This document shows, one piece after another, positions 24,561-36,584 of a stretch of DNA of 64,000 bases (position 1 is its first letter; each line of letters opens with the position of its first letter). Both the position numbers and the translations under genes were made by a program. This stretch comes from Thalassia testudinum (Eukaryota; Streptophyta; Magnoliopsida; Alismatales; Hydrocharitaceae): NCBI GenBank assembly GCA_037157565.1, contig JAZHRO010000073.1:15506501-15570500 (forward strand). Direction: 5' to 3'. A model generated the notes under the pieces. The model saw only the letters and a program-made list of their open reading frames with translations. It ran no database searches and was not told the DNA's origin.

Positions 24561-24578
24561 TCCCTGGCTACGGCGCCA
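24561..24578 (-). promoter_or_regulatory. Primer-binding site of element B (tRNA-Asp)
   Basis: Minus strand TGGCGCCGTAGCCAGGGA, 3 bases after the LTR end; two differences from the tRNA-Asp complement. Confidence 0.8.
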
Positions 24579-24901
24579 AAATGTTTAAGACGCTTGATTG
24601 AGTTTTAAAAAGGTCACATTGTAGTACAGTCGAAAAAGCGTTCCAAACAAATACAATTTGTTACTCGAATGTTAATGTCCGAGGTCAAACACAGGGAGCA
24701 AATTAGGGTTGAAAAATCAATATCACAACTTGAGAATTTGAAAGAACATAATATGCAATAAGATCAATGTTATAGGCAAAAAGATGGGAATAAATGTAAG
24801 CACAAAATATTAAAGAAATCAATATATATATGAATGAAACTCAAAATTGGACGTCTGATTTGTGAATCAGACGCCTTAAAATGATGATGCTACAGCACTT
24901 G

Positions 24902-25290
24902 ATCTCTTTTCTTCTGCTTCTTCTCCTGTTCTTCTTTCTTTGTCTCTGACAGTTGCCTTCAGCTTCTTCTTCCTTTCTCTTCTCTATTCTCTAGCTTCTT
25001 CTGATTTTGGCTTTAGCTTCCTTGCCTTAGCCTTTCTCTTCCTCTGCCTTCTTCTTTCCTTTGGCTTTCTTCCTTCTCTCTCTCTTGGCAGCTGCCTTTG
25101 CCTTCAGCTTCTTCCTTTCTCTTTTCGGCTGCCTTCAGCTTCTTCCTCCTTCTCTTTTCTTTCTCTGCTGGTTGCCTTCTGCTCCTTCTTCCTTCTGCTA
25201 TAGCCCTTCTCCTTCCTTAGCTTCTGACTTCGGCTTTCTTCTTCCTTGGTTTCAGCCCTTAGCCTTCTCCTTCTTCTTCTCTTCGACCTG
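24902..25290 (-). repeat. Polypurine/polypyrimidine tract in B 5' LTR
   Basis: Second copy of the tract at 13737-14160, with the same order of CTTCTGCC-type units. Confidence 0.75.
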
Positions 25291-26480
25291 CAGAGCAAAA
25301 CCTACACCCTACTAGCACAAGCTCTCTTCTCTCCTTTCTCTCTTAGGTTCGCTCTCCCAGAGCCACTTCTTGGGTTATTGGGTCGGATAAGCGCCTGAGA
25401 CCAGGCCCACCGACTTGCGGTGGTGGGCGAGGTGTGCAGTCGAGTCAGGTCACCAGGTCCGTGGGGTGTGATCGAGGATGAGGCATCGGGTCAGGTGAGA
25501 GGGGACCTTACCCTGTGAGTTGGAGGCAATCAGCCCAATGCAGAAATTCCTTTTATGCGGGTGCAGCGCACCAAATGTTTCTGTGGTGGGACTAACTTCC
25601 CACCCTCTTTCACGTGTGCCTACAATAGAGGGGTGTCGTTAGATTGCAGCTACAGTGATGGCGCTTGGCTTCAATTGGGCACTTGGAGATGTTTACGAGA
25701 GTGCCCCGCGTAGCCTAGGACTGCGACCTGGAGTAGGCACGGCCTGGAGAAGCTTGCAAGGATGCTTCAGGCGGTGCGTCAATGGCGGTGAACCCCGCGA
25801 CCTGAAATTACACACACGGCCTCGCGACCATGTTAAAAAGCTCAGGGAGCTTTGCCAAGGTGTGACGAACGTGCAGAGCTGGTCGACGTGGCGTGGGACC
25901 GCCTAAGGGAGCGTGCCTAGGGCATACTACGGTCGTGTGTGTGGGTGTGTTCGGGGGCGCTTGTGGGTGAGTGGCGGAGTGTTGTGAGTGAGGGGTTATG
26001 ATTAGTGAGTCGAGGCGGTGCTTATGGACCGGTTGGTGAGGAGGGAGGTGGTCTATGGAGGTGGAGCGAACTCGCCGAAGTGGTGGCCAGAGGTGAAGGG
26101 GATGATGGTGGTGGATTGCGGCAGTGGTTGTTTGAAGGAAATAAAGAGGGGAAAAGAATGTAGAGAGTGAGAGAGACTTATCTGGGAGTGAAGAGACAAA
26201 CGGGGAGGCAGGGATGGCATCTATGCGTATCACTGATGTCGGAGATGAAGATGCTCAGTGAGGGAGTTCGGCGAGGATGAAGGCGAGGCAGGAGCGTCGG
26301 CAGGTGCTGCGCGACGCGGATGAGAGAGAGGAAGAGGAACCTACCACTGGTATTGTGGCTAGGCAACGAGGGAGAGTGGGAGAAGCCATTGGATCTTGAC
26401 TAGCAAATCGGCCGGAGGAGAGACAAAATTGAGGGAGTTCTCCGGCTGAATGCAAGCTTAGCTGATGCAGGGTGAATTGG

Positions 26481-26495
26481 GGTTTCTTAAATAGG
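26481..26495 (-). promoter_or_regulatory. TATA-like box of B 5' LTR
   Basis: Minus strand CCTATTTAAGAAACC; D has CTATAAAAGG and G has CTATAAAG at the matching position. Confidence 0.4.
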
Positions 26496-27433
26496 CCCTG
26501 GAGGTCAGGTTTGTGCTTGGAAACCAAGCTTCCAAGCAAGGGAAGTTTCCCGATAATGGAAAATTGAGAGAGACCCAAATCTCTCATGCATTCGCATGAG
26601 AGATTGGGTACCAAATAAGGCTTCTAATTGGGTTCACATTGGAGGAGGTTTCTTAGAGAATCTCCCTTTCAATTTTAAAGGGGATTCTCTGAGAGATCAG
26701 AGAAAAATCACCCTTTCAAGCTCGCCTGAGTAAGATTCCCTCTACTATAATGGTGGAGGGACCTAATTGCAAAGAATGAAGAAGAAGATAGGGGGTTAAT
26801 TGTAAGGGTTTTTGAAAGATAGGGGTAGTAATGTAATTAGGTTGGACCTATTTGCAAAATGGATCAAGATAAATTCCTCTCAGGTCCAAATTTTGGTACA
26901 AACCTAATTTGGACATAAGAAATCCAATGGTGAGGTTGTACTTTGGGTTTGTCCACGTTTGACTAGGTAATTTACGCAAAAACCCAATTTAGGGCAAACA
27001 TTTGTCTGAAACCCCATTTTAGGTCAAAATAGGTTCCAATGGCTAAATCAAAGGTTCTAAACCCTAGAGAATAGTTTTCTATGATTTTTAGAGGGTTTAG
27101 GTAAATTTTATCCTAACCAAAACCTTGTTAACCCAAGTGGGTCTGTTTTAGGGTTACAAGAAGTCATTTAATTCCTAGAATTCACACAAACCCTTTTCTG
27201 TTTGAACCAACCCACTTTTTATCTTGTTGAGACCATTTGACCTGTGTTTAGACCTTGAGAAAACCCGTTGTTATACTGCAATGGTAAAATTGCATTTTTT
27301 CTCCTTGTTTCTTACTTTTCTCTCAGAATGGTTATTCAGTGAATTAGGACCTCTAGTTGGTTATTTAGGAGCTTTTCTTCCCTTTTATGGGTCAAAAATG
27401 AGTATGTTAGGGCTCATGATGGTGTTTCTATCG

Positions 27434-27438
27434 GGGGC
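27434..27438. other. Target-site duplication of element B, right
   Basis: GGGGC, identical to 13420-13424; C leader resumes after it. Confidence 0.8.
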
Positions 27439-27745
27439 CTAGTCTGAGATTATTTACGATTAACCTGCTTGTACTGATCAATCTGATGTTTAGCTAGGAG
27501 AGTAGCGTCAAATGACCGTGGCTGGGGGGTACCCTAGGAGTCAGAGGTGCAAGATGAAGGAAGAACCTTCTCCCCAATCCCTCCTAACTGGTTGGATTGA
27601 GTAGACACAAGTAGAGTAAATCGTTTAGAATCTTAAGGTGGGTTCTGAGAGTCTGTAGATCCTTAGGATACCCCACTTGAGGACAGGCTTGTTTTGTTGT
27701 GCTGCGGCATTCTTATTCCCAGTCCTTCTGACCTCTTCCGAGTTT
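27439..27745 (+). other. Element C leader, part 2
   Basis: Continuation of the untranslated leader after element B, up to the likely gag ATG at 27746. No other feature seen. Confidence 0.65.
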
Positions 27746-29396
27746 ATGCTGGGAAGAAGGTCATTGAATCCCCGATTGGAAGGACCACTAGAGTATTCTA
27801 GGAGAAGTAGATTGGATTTTGGCCAAATTGATCCCATGGCTGATCAACAACCTCCTCTGCCATAGGATCCACAGGAAGTATTTCGAAGGCAGCTGGAACA
27901 AATGCAGAGAATGTAAGAATGGTTCCAGAGAATGCAGGGCACTCAGCCCTTGAAGGATTTTTATGATCCTTTAAATTACGAGGAACGTCCCGACACCCGG
28001 ATTCTTGCTGGAGACGTAGAAATCATGCCCCAGGTGTTAAGCCTGATCAAACATTTCCATGGGCTTGGCTCTGAAGACCTGTTTCAGTACTTAGAGGACT
28101 TAACCACTTCGGTCCAGGCCACTAAGGCACAAAACGTGAATGAGGAGCAAATGATCATGAGGCTCTTCCCCCACTCTCTTAGAGATAAAGCCTCTCATTG
28201 GTACGGGACTATAGGAAGACCAATTGCAACTTGGAATGAGTTGAAATTAGTCTTTCTGAAGAAATTCTTCCCTATCAGACGTACCAATGCTTTGAGACGG
28301 GCAATCACTACCTTTACCCAGTGGCTAGGGGAGCAGTTTCATGTTGCCTGGCAGTGATTCCAAGACCTATTGTGGAGGTGTCCACACCACGACGTGCTGA
28401 AATGGCAACTTGTGTAGATTTTCTACAATGGGTTGACTGAACAACTCAAAAATCACGTGGGCACTTCTTGCGGAGGCAATTTCCTCAACAAAGACATAGA
28501 TAGCACTCACGATTTGTTTGAGGAGATGAGTGAGAATTCGATCAATCATGCCTCCATGGATACTTTTAACCAGTCCCAGCAGCCTAGATCGAATGTTAAT
28601 GAAGTCCACAACTCTCATTCATTCTATATGGAATTGATTTGTAATAAACTTGATAAGGTGGACTTGGTTGCTAAAAGAATGGAGGAATGGATGGCTAGAA
28701 ACTCAATGAACAACTCTTGGTCCACTCAATCTCAGAATTCGGGATTCCATTCATTGTGAGTTCCTTCTGAATGGGAGTTCACGAATCAACTTGATGTGGC
28801 TCAACCTGCAAGCCGGAATCATTCGGAACCCCATGGGTTCCAAACTGGGGCCTTTGATCCCTATTTCTCTGATCCTTCCCTTTCTTTCTCTCCATCCTCA
28901 CCCTATGAGGATGTTTGTGTTGTACAGGAGAATGTTAGATCCAACCCTTACTCCAATGCTTATAATCCGAGTTGGAGAAATCAGCCTAACTTATCCTGGA
29001 AAAACCCAAGGCAGTAGACCCAATTCTGACCTAGCAACTATGCTCCACAACAACCAATGAGTCAGGGTCATGTTTATACTCAGTTACCCCCAAATCAAGT
29101 TAATCAGCCAGCTTGGAGTGCCTGTCAACCCGTAGGGCAGGCTGATTTGAACCGACAAATGGTAGAGATGTAAGGATCTATGCTCTAGCTCATGCAGCAA
29201 ATGAAAACCTCGCTGGACAACTTGCAAACCGAGCTTATAGCTAATTCTCATCAACTCGGATATCTATCATCTCAACCCGTACCAATCCACGAAATATCTT
29301 GAATCCGGGCAATCAAGCCCATGGGTACGGGAATCAGAGCGATCCATACGCACATGCTCAGGTGGTTAAGTAAGGTCCTTCCTCTTCTTCTGCAAA
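27746..29396 (+). pseudogene. Element C gag
   Basis: I chose ATG 27746 (MLGRRSLNPR) because E gag starts the same way (MFGRRSQNPE). Stops at 27863 and 27914 interrupt the N-terminus. The gag domain lies at 27932-28357: HFHGLGSEDLFQYLEDL, FPHSLRDKASHWYGT, LKKFFPIRRTNALRRAITTF; a TGA ends it at 28355. The frame continues through FYNGLTEQLKN, an Asn/Ser/Gln-rich tail (28433-29017) and a coiled-looking stretch near 29160-29230. Frame changes before protease. Gag forms the virus-like particle; no CCHC finger is visible here. Confidence 0.8.
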
Positions 29397-29406
29397 TCAG
29401 CGATTC

Positions 29407-32400
29407 TTGGCTAATGAAGCCCCTCCAATCTCTCCTAACCCTCCCCAAGACCCAAACTCATATGCATCTGCAAATTCTATTACCTTGAGGAGTAGTAAAC
29501 AAACTAAGGATTCACAGCCACACTATCTTGATTTATCAAATCCTGAAGAACCTAAGGAGAGAAAGGGGAACTCTGGAGAAGAAATCAAGGCTCAGGAACC
29601 TAATTCCAAAGATCCAACTCATGTTCCTTTTCCTGAGGCCTTGATTAGATTAAGGAAGAAGAAGTCTATTGATAGTAATGAGGAGCTGCTGAATATTTTC
29701 AAGAATGTCAAGATCAATATCCCGCTCCTCGACGCTATCAAGCATATACCGGCTTACATGAAATTTTTAAAGGATTTATGTACACAGAAGCATAAGTCAA
29801 GAGAATCTGCTCAAAGGAAGGTGGTACTCTCTGAGCAAGCTAGTTCTGTTATCCTGTACCACCTCCCTCAGAAGAGAGATCCAGGTGCTCCTTTGATTTC
29901 TTGTGTCATTGGAGATTACATTTTTGATAGAGCACTGCTGGATATGGGTGCATCCATCAACCTAATTTTGACTTCTCTTTACGAGAAGTTTGGATTAGGT
30001 GAACTTCGGCTGACTTCAGTAACGCTGCATTTAGCGGACCATTTGGTCATAAATCCGTGAGGTGTTATTGAAAATGTTATTGTTAAGGTTAAGGATTTAT
30101 ATTTTCCTATAGATTTCCTTATCCTTGACATGGATGTACTTGAAAATCTGAGGAACACGGCCATCATTCTGGGACGTCCGTTCCTGGCTATCGCCAAGGC
30201 AAACATTAACTGTGAAAGCGATAGCATGGAAATCGCCTTTGGGGATCAAAGAATGAAATTGGATATTTTTAAGGCGATTAACAAATTTGAGGATTGTGGA
30301 TTTATTGAGGAACTTGAGAATGATAATGGGAAACTTGAAACTTGTATGCTAGTTTCTGCATTTGAAAGTTCCTCCTCTGATGATGAATTGGACCCGCAAC
30401 CCTCTGTGGCAAACCCGCCATCTTCTGAAGAGGTTATTGATTTTGTTCACTCTCAACCTCTTCCTCTTGATGAGTCTTCATCAGCATCTTCCTTACCTTC
30501 AATCATCAACCCGCCCCAGCTTGAACTGAAACCAGTGCCTGAGAATCTGAAATATCAGTTTTCATGACCACATAAGATGCTCCCTGTGATTATCAGTGCT
30601 AAATTAACAAAGGAGCAGGAGATTAAACTGATTAAGGTCTTGAAGGAACACAAGGAGGCAATTGGTTGGACCATTCATGACCTTGGGGGGATCGAGCCAT
30701 CTTATTGCAATCACAGAATATTTTTGGAAGATGGATCCCGCCCTTCTCGCCAGGTGCAGAGGAGATTAAATCCAAATATGTGAGAAGTGGTCAAGAAGGA
30801 GATTATTAAGTGGCTCGATGCAGGAATCATTTATCCGATCTCTGATAGTCCTTGGGTAAGTCCCGTGTAGATTGTTCCTAAGAAAGTCAGGATTACCGTT
30901 GTGACTAATGAGAAAGAAGAATCTGTCACAACTCGTTCAGCTTCCTCTTGGAGGGTTTGTATCGATTACAGGAAGCTGAACACGACCACGAAAAAGGATC
31001 ATTTCCCTCTACCTTTCATTGATTAAATATTGGAAAGATTAACCGGGCAGAAGTACTTCTGTTTCCTTGATGGTTACTCGGGATACAACCAAGTTCCTAG
31101 CCATCCCGAGGATCGGGAAAAAATGACTTTCACCTATCCCTACGGAACCTTTGCTTTCCGTAGGATGCCATTCGACTTATGCAATGCACTTGCGACTTTC
31201 CAAAGGTGCATGCTGGCCATATTCTCTAACATGGTGGGAGAGTTTATGGAAGTCTTCATGGACGATTTCTCTATTTTTGGAGAATCGTTTGATTCTTGTG
31301 TAGCTAATCTTGAAATGATTCTTAAATGATGCATCAAAACAAGACTGGTCCTTAGCTGGGAAAAGAGTCATTTCATGACATAAGAAGGCATCGTCTTGGG
31401 TCATGTAATCTCTGAACAGAGAATTGAAGCGGATAAAGCTAAGGTTGATGCTATCGCTAAACTTCCTCCTCCCACATCTGTTAAACAAATTCTATCATTT
31501 CTTGGTCATGTGGGATTCTACAGGAGATTCATCAAGGACTTTACGAAGGTTCCTCGTCCTCTGAGCAATCTTCTCGCCAAAGAAATGTCGTTTGATTTTG
31601 ACAAATCATGCTGTAAGGCATTTGATTTTCTTAAAATAGCAATTACTTGTGCTTCGGTGTTGCAACCATCGGTTTGGACATCCCCTTTTGAGATCATGAC
31701 CGACGCTTCTGATTATGCGGTCGGAGCTGTTTTGGGTTAGAAAGTTGATAGGAAGCCCTCTGTTATCTACTACGCTAGTAAAACTCTGGACGAGGCCCGT
31801 AGGAATTACACTGTTACTGAGAAAGAATTACTAGCCATAGTATTTGCTTTAGAGAAATTCAAGGCTTATCTCTTAGGGTCTCACGTCATTATATATACCA
31901 ATCACTCAACTTTGAGATATCTCTTGGCCAAAAAGGATGCCAAACCCCAGCTTATTCGTTGGATTGTTCTACTTCAAGAATTTGATCTTGAAATCAATGA
32001 TAAATCCTAGGTACAGAATGAGGTGGTGGATCATCTGTCGAGACTTCTGAGTGATTCTTCTCATCTGAACATTCTGATTGCTGATACTTTTCTGGACGAA
32101 ACCATCCTTACAATTTCAGGTGTCCAAACCCCATGGTTTGCCGACATTGTTAATTATTTGGCCGTTGGTCAAATCCCTCAGGATTGGACCAAGAAACAAT
32201 GGGATAGACTCAAATCTGAGGCCAAATATTACTTCTGGGAGGATCCTAAACTATATCGCATCGGCTCTGATCAAATTATTCACCGATGCATTCTGGAGAA
32301 TGAACTCAACAGTATACTTGAGTTCTGCCATGCATCTATGTGTGGTGGACACTTCTCCGGGAAAAAGACGGCTGCAAAAATTTTGCAATCTAGATTATAT

Positions 32401-33418
32401 TGGCCGTCTTTATTCAAGGATGCCAAGGATTCTCGAGGTCATGTTCCCGATGCCAGGAACTTGGGAGCATAACTAAGAGATATATGATGCCCCTAAATCC
32501 GATTCTTCCTGTCGAAATCTTCGACGTTTGGGGCATCGACTTCATGGGACCCTTCCTCCCTTCATTTGGACATCAGTACATTCTCGTCGCTATTGATTAC
32601 ATGTCCAAATGAATCGAGGCGATTCCCACTCGAACCAATGATCACAAGGTGGTCATCGATTTTGTCAAGAAGAACATCTTCAATAGGTTAAGGATTTTGA
32701 GGGCCATCATCAGTGATGGTGGCACTCATTTCACTAATTCCCAGTTCCATAATTTGCTGGCAAAATAATGGTTAATCACCGAATCTCCACACCTTACCAT
32801 CCCTAGACCAATGGACAGGCCAAGATCTCCAATCGGGAGATTAAGAATATTTTGCAGAAAATAGTTAGGCCTAATCACAAAGACTGGACTCAAAAGCTTG
32901 AGAATGCTCTTTGGGCCTACCATACGGCATATAAAACACCCATCAGCATGTCTTCATTTCATTTGGTGTATGGAAAGGCATGCCATTTACCCGTAGAAAT
33001 TGAACATAGGGCATTCTGGGCAGTCAAACAGTGCAATCTAGATCTGAGTTTAGTCAGGATGACTAGGAAACTCCAACTATCTGAGTTGTAGGAGCATAGA
33101 AATGATGTGTATGAGAATGCCAAGATCTACAAGGCTCAGACCAAAGATCTACATGACCAATTGATTTCCCGCAAGAGCTTTGAGCCAAACCAGAAGTTCT
33201 AGCTATTCGATTCTTGACTTAAGCTCTTTCCTGGCAAACTTAGGTCGAAATGGAATGGCTTGCTCATTATCAACCAGATATATCCAAGCGGAGTTGTTCA
33301 GATCTTTGACCCGAAGACGGGTAATTCATTCAAAGTCAATGGTCAACGTCTGAAGCATGTTATTGACCGTACTATTCCAGAACCCGTCTCATACATAGTT
33401 GCTCTAGCCATGTTGTGA
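29407..33418 (+). pseudogene. Element C pol: protease, RT, RNase H, integrase
   Basis: One frame from 29407 to 32472, then shifts at about 32460 and 32770. It starts with a SITLRSSKQ motif (Athila ITTRSGK type). Protease active site DMGASIN at 29941, ILGRPFLA later. RT: WRVCIDYRKLN, FLDGYSGYN, FRRMPFDLCNA (usual Gly is Asp), catalytic FMDD at 31255-31266. RNase [24 protein letters not shown], then YTNHSTL where Asp is expected. Integrase: finger His pair present (FCHASMCGGHF) but the Cys pair is in another frame; [17 protein letters not shown], and the third catalytic residue Glu replaced by Lys (AAG at 32822). Stops at 30058, 30565, 30781, 30868, 31024, 31327, 31738 and 32008, among others. 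Ends near 33418. Confidence 0.85.
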
Positions 33419-34813
33419 CTTCTTTGGCTGGAATTCACCTAGCTGACGGCATTAAACTCAACAATTATACAGTCTGACTTAGAGCTGACCCAAGCTTCAT
33501 ATTCAGGTGATATCTTCCGTACTCTACCCTTCCTTTCATGTCATTTATTCTCAATGTGGACATTGCATCAGCTAGGCATGGGGGGTGGATTCATTTCTGA
33601 ATCATTTTGTCAGCTCTATGAAATTCTTGTAAATTTTTTTCCTCTTCTTATATATACATTTAAAAAAAAATTGAATTAGGAAGGAATACTTGGACATTAG
33701 GACTTTTCAATTTTAGGAAATATTGCAATAGGATCTGAACACTAAGACCCTTCAGGTCTTTGGGCTTAAATAGCCCAGGTATCCACTAAAATGTGGATTT
33801 ACTTTTCGAGTCCTTGCCATCTTGAATTCTATTTTAATTTGATTAAATAAGTTTGGGTGATAAGTACACGACTTATCAACCCGCTCTCTAATTTGAGGGA
33901 ACTTTAAGTCTAAGCATCTACATACTATCTTGTCACTGACTCATTGTTCGAAAGTTTTAACGAAAATTGGGTAGCTAATGAACCTTCTAGTGTGATATGG
34001 TTGGTAGGTTATCATGGGTAACATCCCATAGGTAGGTTATCCAGAGCCTAGTCACTGGACCACTCTCTTCTTGCTAACTTTAGGTAAGTCTTAGACCAGG
34101 GAAGCCACCTACTTAAAAAGAAAAAAGAAAGTAAAAAAGAAACGAAAAAGAAAAAGAAATAGGAAAAAAGAAAAAAAAAGAAAACAAAAAAAATAAGCCA
34201 CACTTCGTTGCACGAGAATGGTTGGCAAGATGTCTGTGGTAACAGCTCATCGACCGGTTGTCCAGAACCCAGCTCAAGAAATGCACTAAAAATTCCCAAA
34301 ACACTTAGGAAGAAGTGGAGAAGTAGAATAAGCCAAGGAGATATACACTGGACCCACCCTTGTGTTGACCCCATAACAATAAATGTAGGGAGAAAGCTAT
34401 CGGTCATAAAGATACACCTTTAGGCAGAACTCTCCTTTTAAGGTCACCTAGAGGCGTAGAAACCCAAAGTCTGTTCTAATTGCCGATCAACGAGTCTATC
34501 ACATTCACAATAAGATGCTTAGAACATAGGATTCTCATCAAATCTTGGGTGGGTTGAGTGGCCGTAGAAAGCCACTCTTTAACCCTAAACTCAAAAATCC
34601 AAAAAAATTAGAAAAGAAGAAAAGGAGAAAAATAGCTTTTTCTTTGAATAAGGTGAGGGCTTGAGGTAGTCTGCATTTTGACAGATACCCAGATACTGTT
34701 GTGTCTTTGAAAGTTCAGATCCTGAGTAAAAATTTCTTAATGTTAAAAATGACTTATGCCCAAGTAATCTAACCTAATTCTTTTATAAATAGCATGTAGT
34801 TTTTGCTAGGGAC
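33419..34813 (+). other. Element C 3' non-coding region
   Basis: No envelope-like ORF. Holds an internal polypurine-like block (33571-33586), an A-run at 33660-33670, a long A/G-rich tract (about 34119-34196) and the conserved CTTGGGTGGGTTGAG stretch (about 34544). The post-pol motif is not intact here (around 33440-33470). The minus-strand 119-codon ORF at 34048-34407 is poly-Phe from the A tract. Confidence 0.65.
33571..33586 (+). promoter_or_regulatory. Internal polypurine-tract-like block, element C
   Basis: GCTAGGCATGGGGGGT preceded by GTGGACATTGCATCA; about 1.25 kb before the true tract. Confidence 0.45.
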
Positions 34814-34838
34814 TAGCAAAAGATAGGCATGGGGGTGT
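34814..34838 (+). promoter_or_regulatory. Polypurine tract of element C
   Basis: CTAGCAAAAGATAGGCATGG then GGGTG, immediately before the 3' LTR. Confidence 0.85.
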
Positions 34839-36584
34839 GATGTGCATACATCTGATTAACCTAAAATGTCTATTAATGCATGTTCTTAGTGTCACATTAG
34901 CATTATATATTGTAAATAGTGCATAACATGTATAATCATGCATTTAGATCAAGTTGTATAAATTGTATAGTAATTATCTCCTTTTTATGTTTAGGGACAG
35001 GGCAACTTTTTATCGAGGCTTCGGATCGAAGATCAAATCATACGGATCTAATCAAGGCGACGATTGGAGTTCAACGACTCCTAGATCACCCTAAACGGAC
35101 ATCCGTAGCACCATATAGAGAATGAGGAACCCTAAAGAGCAAGGGCCAAGATGGTGTTAATCCACACCTCAGATGATAAATCTGACCACACGAAGGGGTT
35201 CAGATCGACGATCGTAGCCTAATGGCATGAAAATCGATCCAATCAGACACTCGTGGTACCATCTACAACACTCAGAAGATGGATGGCCTAGATGGCACCA
35301 TGTGGCGCTATCATAGCCACCCAACTCCAGCCGCAGCTCTTCTTCTTCACCCGCTCGACAAATCTCAACTGATGGATGCCCATCCAATGGTCGAGAACGC
35401 ACCATGCCACCGCTCATCCAACACTCTCCATATCTGAAGGTGCATGCATCTCTTGATTTCGACCGTCGGATGAAGATCCAACGGCTGAGATCAGTCATGC
35501 GCAAAACTCTCCGCGCAACATAAATGTACGCTCATCGCAATGGTCGAGCGTGCTACACAAGCACGCGACGTGCATTTGAGCCCTCATTCGCTTCGAGTGG
35601 GCACGCAATTTGAGCCGTGTGATGAAGATCCAGTGGTGAAAATCGAGCAATAGCACCCACGCATGATCAGATGCGCGGTGCTTATGCGTGATCGCACGCA
35701 AGCATGCAGCGCAGGCGTAGGCAGTTTAAGCCATCCGATCTCTTGATCGAACAGTTGAGTGCGTGCGAACGTGCACAAGCGTTGAAGGGTGTGGAGGTGA
35801 GGGGGTGCGTGAGCGACGTGCACGTCGGCCACGTTCAGGCCTTTAGTGATGGATAAATCCATCACTAAAGGTCCTGAATTAATACTTTTCAAGTTGTAAT
35901 GTACAAAATGCCCCCACTCCTTGCAATTGTAAAAGAAGACCCCTACCATACAGATTTCTAATCCCTTCTCTTCTCTCCCTCTCCAAAGCTCAAGAAAAGC
36001 TTGTCCCACACCCGGGATGCTCCTTAAGAGCTAAAACCAAGCTTTCGCCCCTGTTTTGGAAGCAGATCCCGCAATGACGACGACGTGCTGCCTCATTCCC
36101 GTTCCTCCTGGTTTGTCCTCCTTCTCCTCGCTCCGTTCCTCATCTTCCAGGTGTTGTTTCGTCCGGCTCATCCTCCAAGTGATCGTTGAGGAGGATAACT
36201 TCTCTCTCCCATTCTTTTTACTGCTTTCTAGAGTAGAATTTTCCTACTTTCTAGTTGTAATAATTTCTCACTTTCTAGTGTAATCATTTCTTGCTTTCTT
36301 AGTTATAAAAACATTTTGCAATATTAAGTGAATGTTCTCTCTCTCTCACTCTCTCTCCTCTTGTCTATACTGATTTCCTTGTGATTGTTCTGCACTTTAA
36401 ACAAAAACACAAAAAAAAATATAATTGCGAATTTTGATTGACGTTGCCTCCCTGAGTTTGACCCGGGATTTCTTTACAGATTTTTCAATATAAATTTTAT
36501 GCTGAACGAATTTCTTCGTTACTCGAACTACAATCACAAGTTTTCAAAACCAACTCCGATAGCATAGTCTTCCGTCATTCAACA
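34839..36584 (+). repeat. Element C 3' LTR
   Basis: TGATGTGCATACATC to ATTCAACA; aligns along its length with 10787-12496. Carries the hairpin at 35840-35871. The minus-strand ORFs (35169-36009) are not conserved between the LTRs. Confidence 0.9.
35840..35871 (+). promoter_or_regulatory. Perfect hairpin in C 3' LTR
   Basis: CCTTTAGTGATGGAT, AA, ATCCATCACTAAAGG: 15-base perfect arms. Differs from the 5' LTR copy at bases in both arms. Confidence 0.6.

Larger units (their letters stand above)
13425..27433 (-). mobile_element. Element B, Athila-type LTR retrotransposon nested in C
   Basis: Complete structure on the minus strand: 5' LTR 24582-27433, primer-binding site 24561-24578, leader, gag, protease, RT, RNase H, integrase, polypurine tract 16300-16324, 3' LTR 13425-16299. 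GGGGC duplications flank it in the C leader. Length about 14.0 kb. The protease-integrase frame is one frame from 21426 to 17941 broken by stops, so the element decayed by point mutation more than by rearrangement. Confidence 0.9.
24582..27433 (-). repeat. Element B 5' LTR
   Basis: Plus strand starts TGTTTAAGACGCTTGATTG beside the primer-binding site and ends near TTTCTATCG where C resumes. Contains the pyrimidine tract (24902-25290) and a TATA-like TATTTAAG (minus, 26486-26493) some 940 bases from the LTR start. Minus-strand ORFs (25808-26614) lie in the transcribed LTR and differ between copies. Confidence 0.9.
10787..36584 (+). mobile_element. Element C, Athila-type LTR retrotransposon, split by element B
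   Basis: Two LTRs (10787-12496 and 34839-36584) share start, end and internal blocks; a tRNA-Asp primer-binding site follows the first and a polypurine tract precedes the second. The five bases TGCAA flank it on both sides (10782-10786, 36585-36589). Coding order is gag, protease, RT, RNase H, integrase. Removing element B (13425-27433 plus one GGGGC) leaves an element of about 11.8 kb. All frames carry stops or shifts, so it is not autonomous now. Confidence 0.9.

Noticed and set aside
34048..34407. 119-codon minus-strand ORF with poly-Phe
   Set aside because: Antisense reading of the A/G-rich tract in the C 3' non-coding region.
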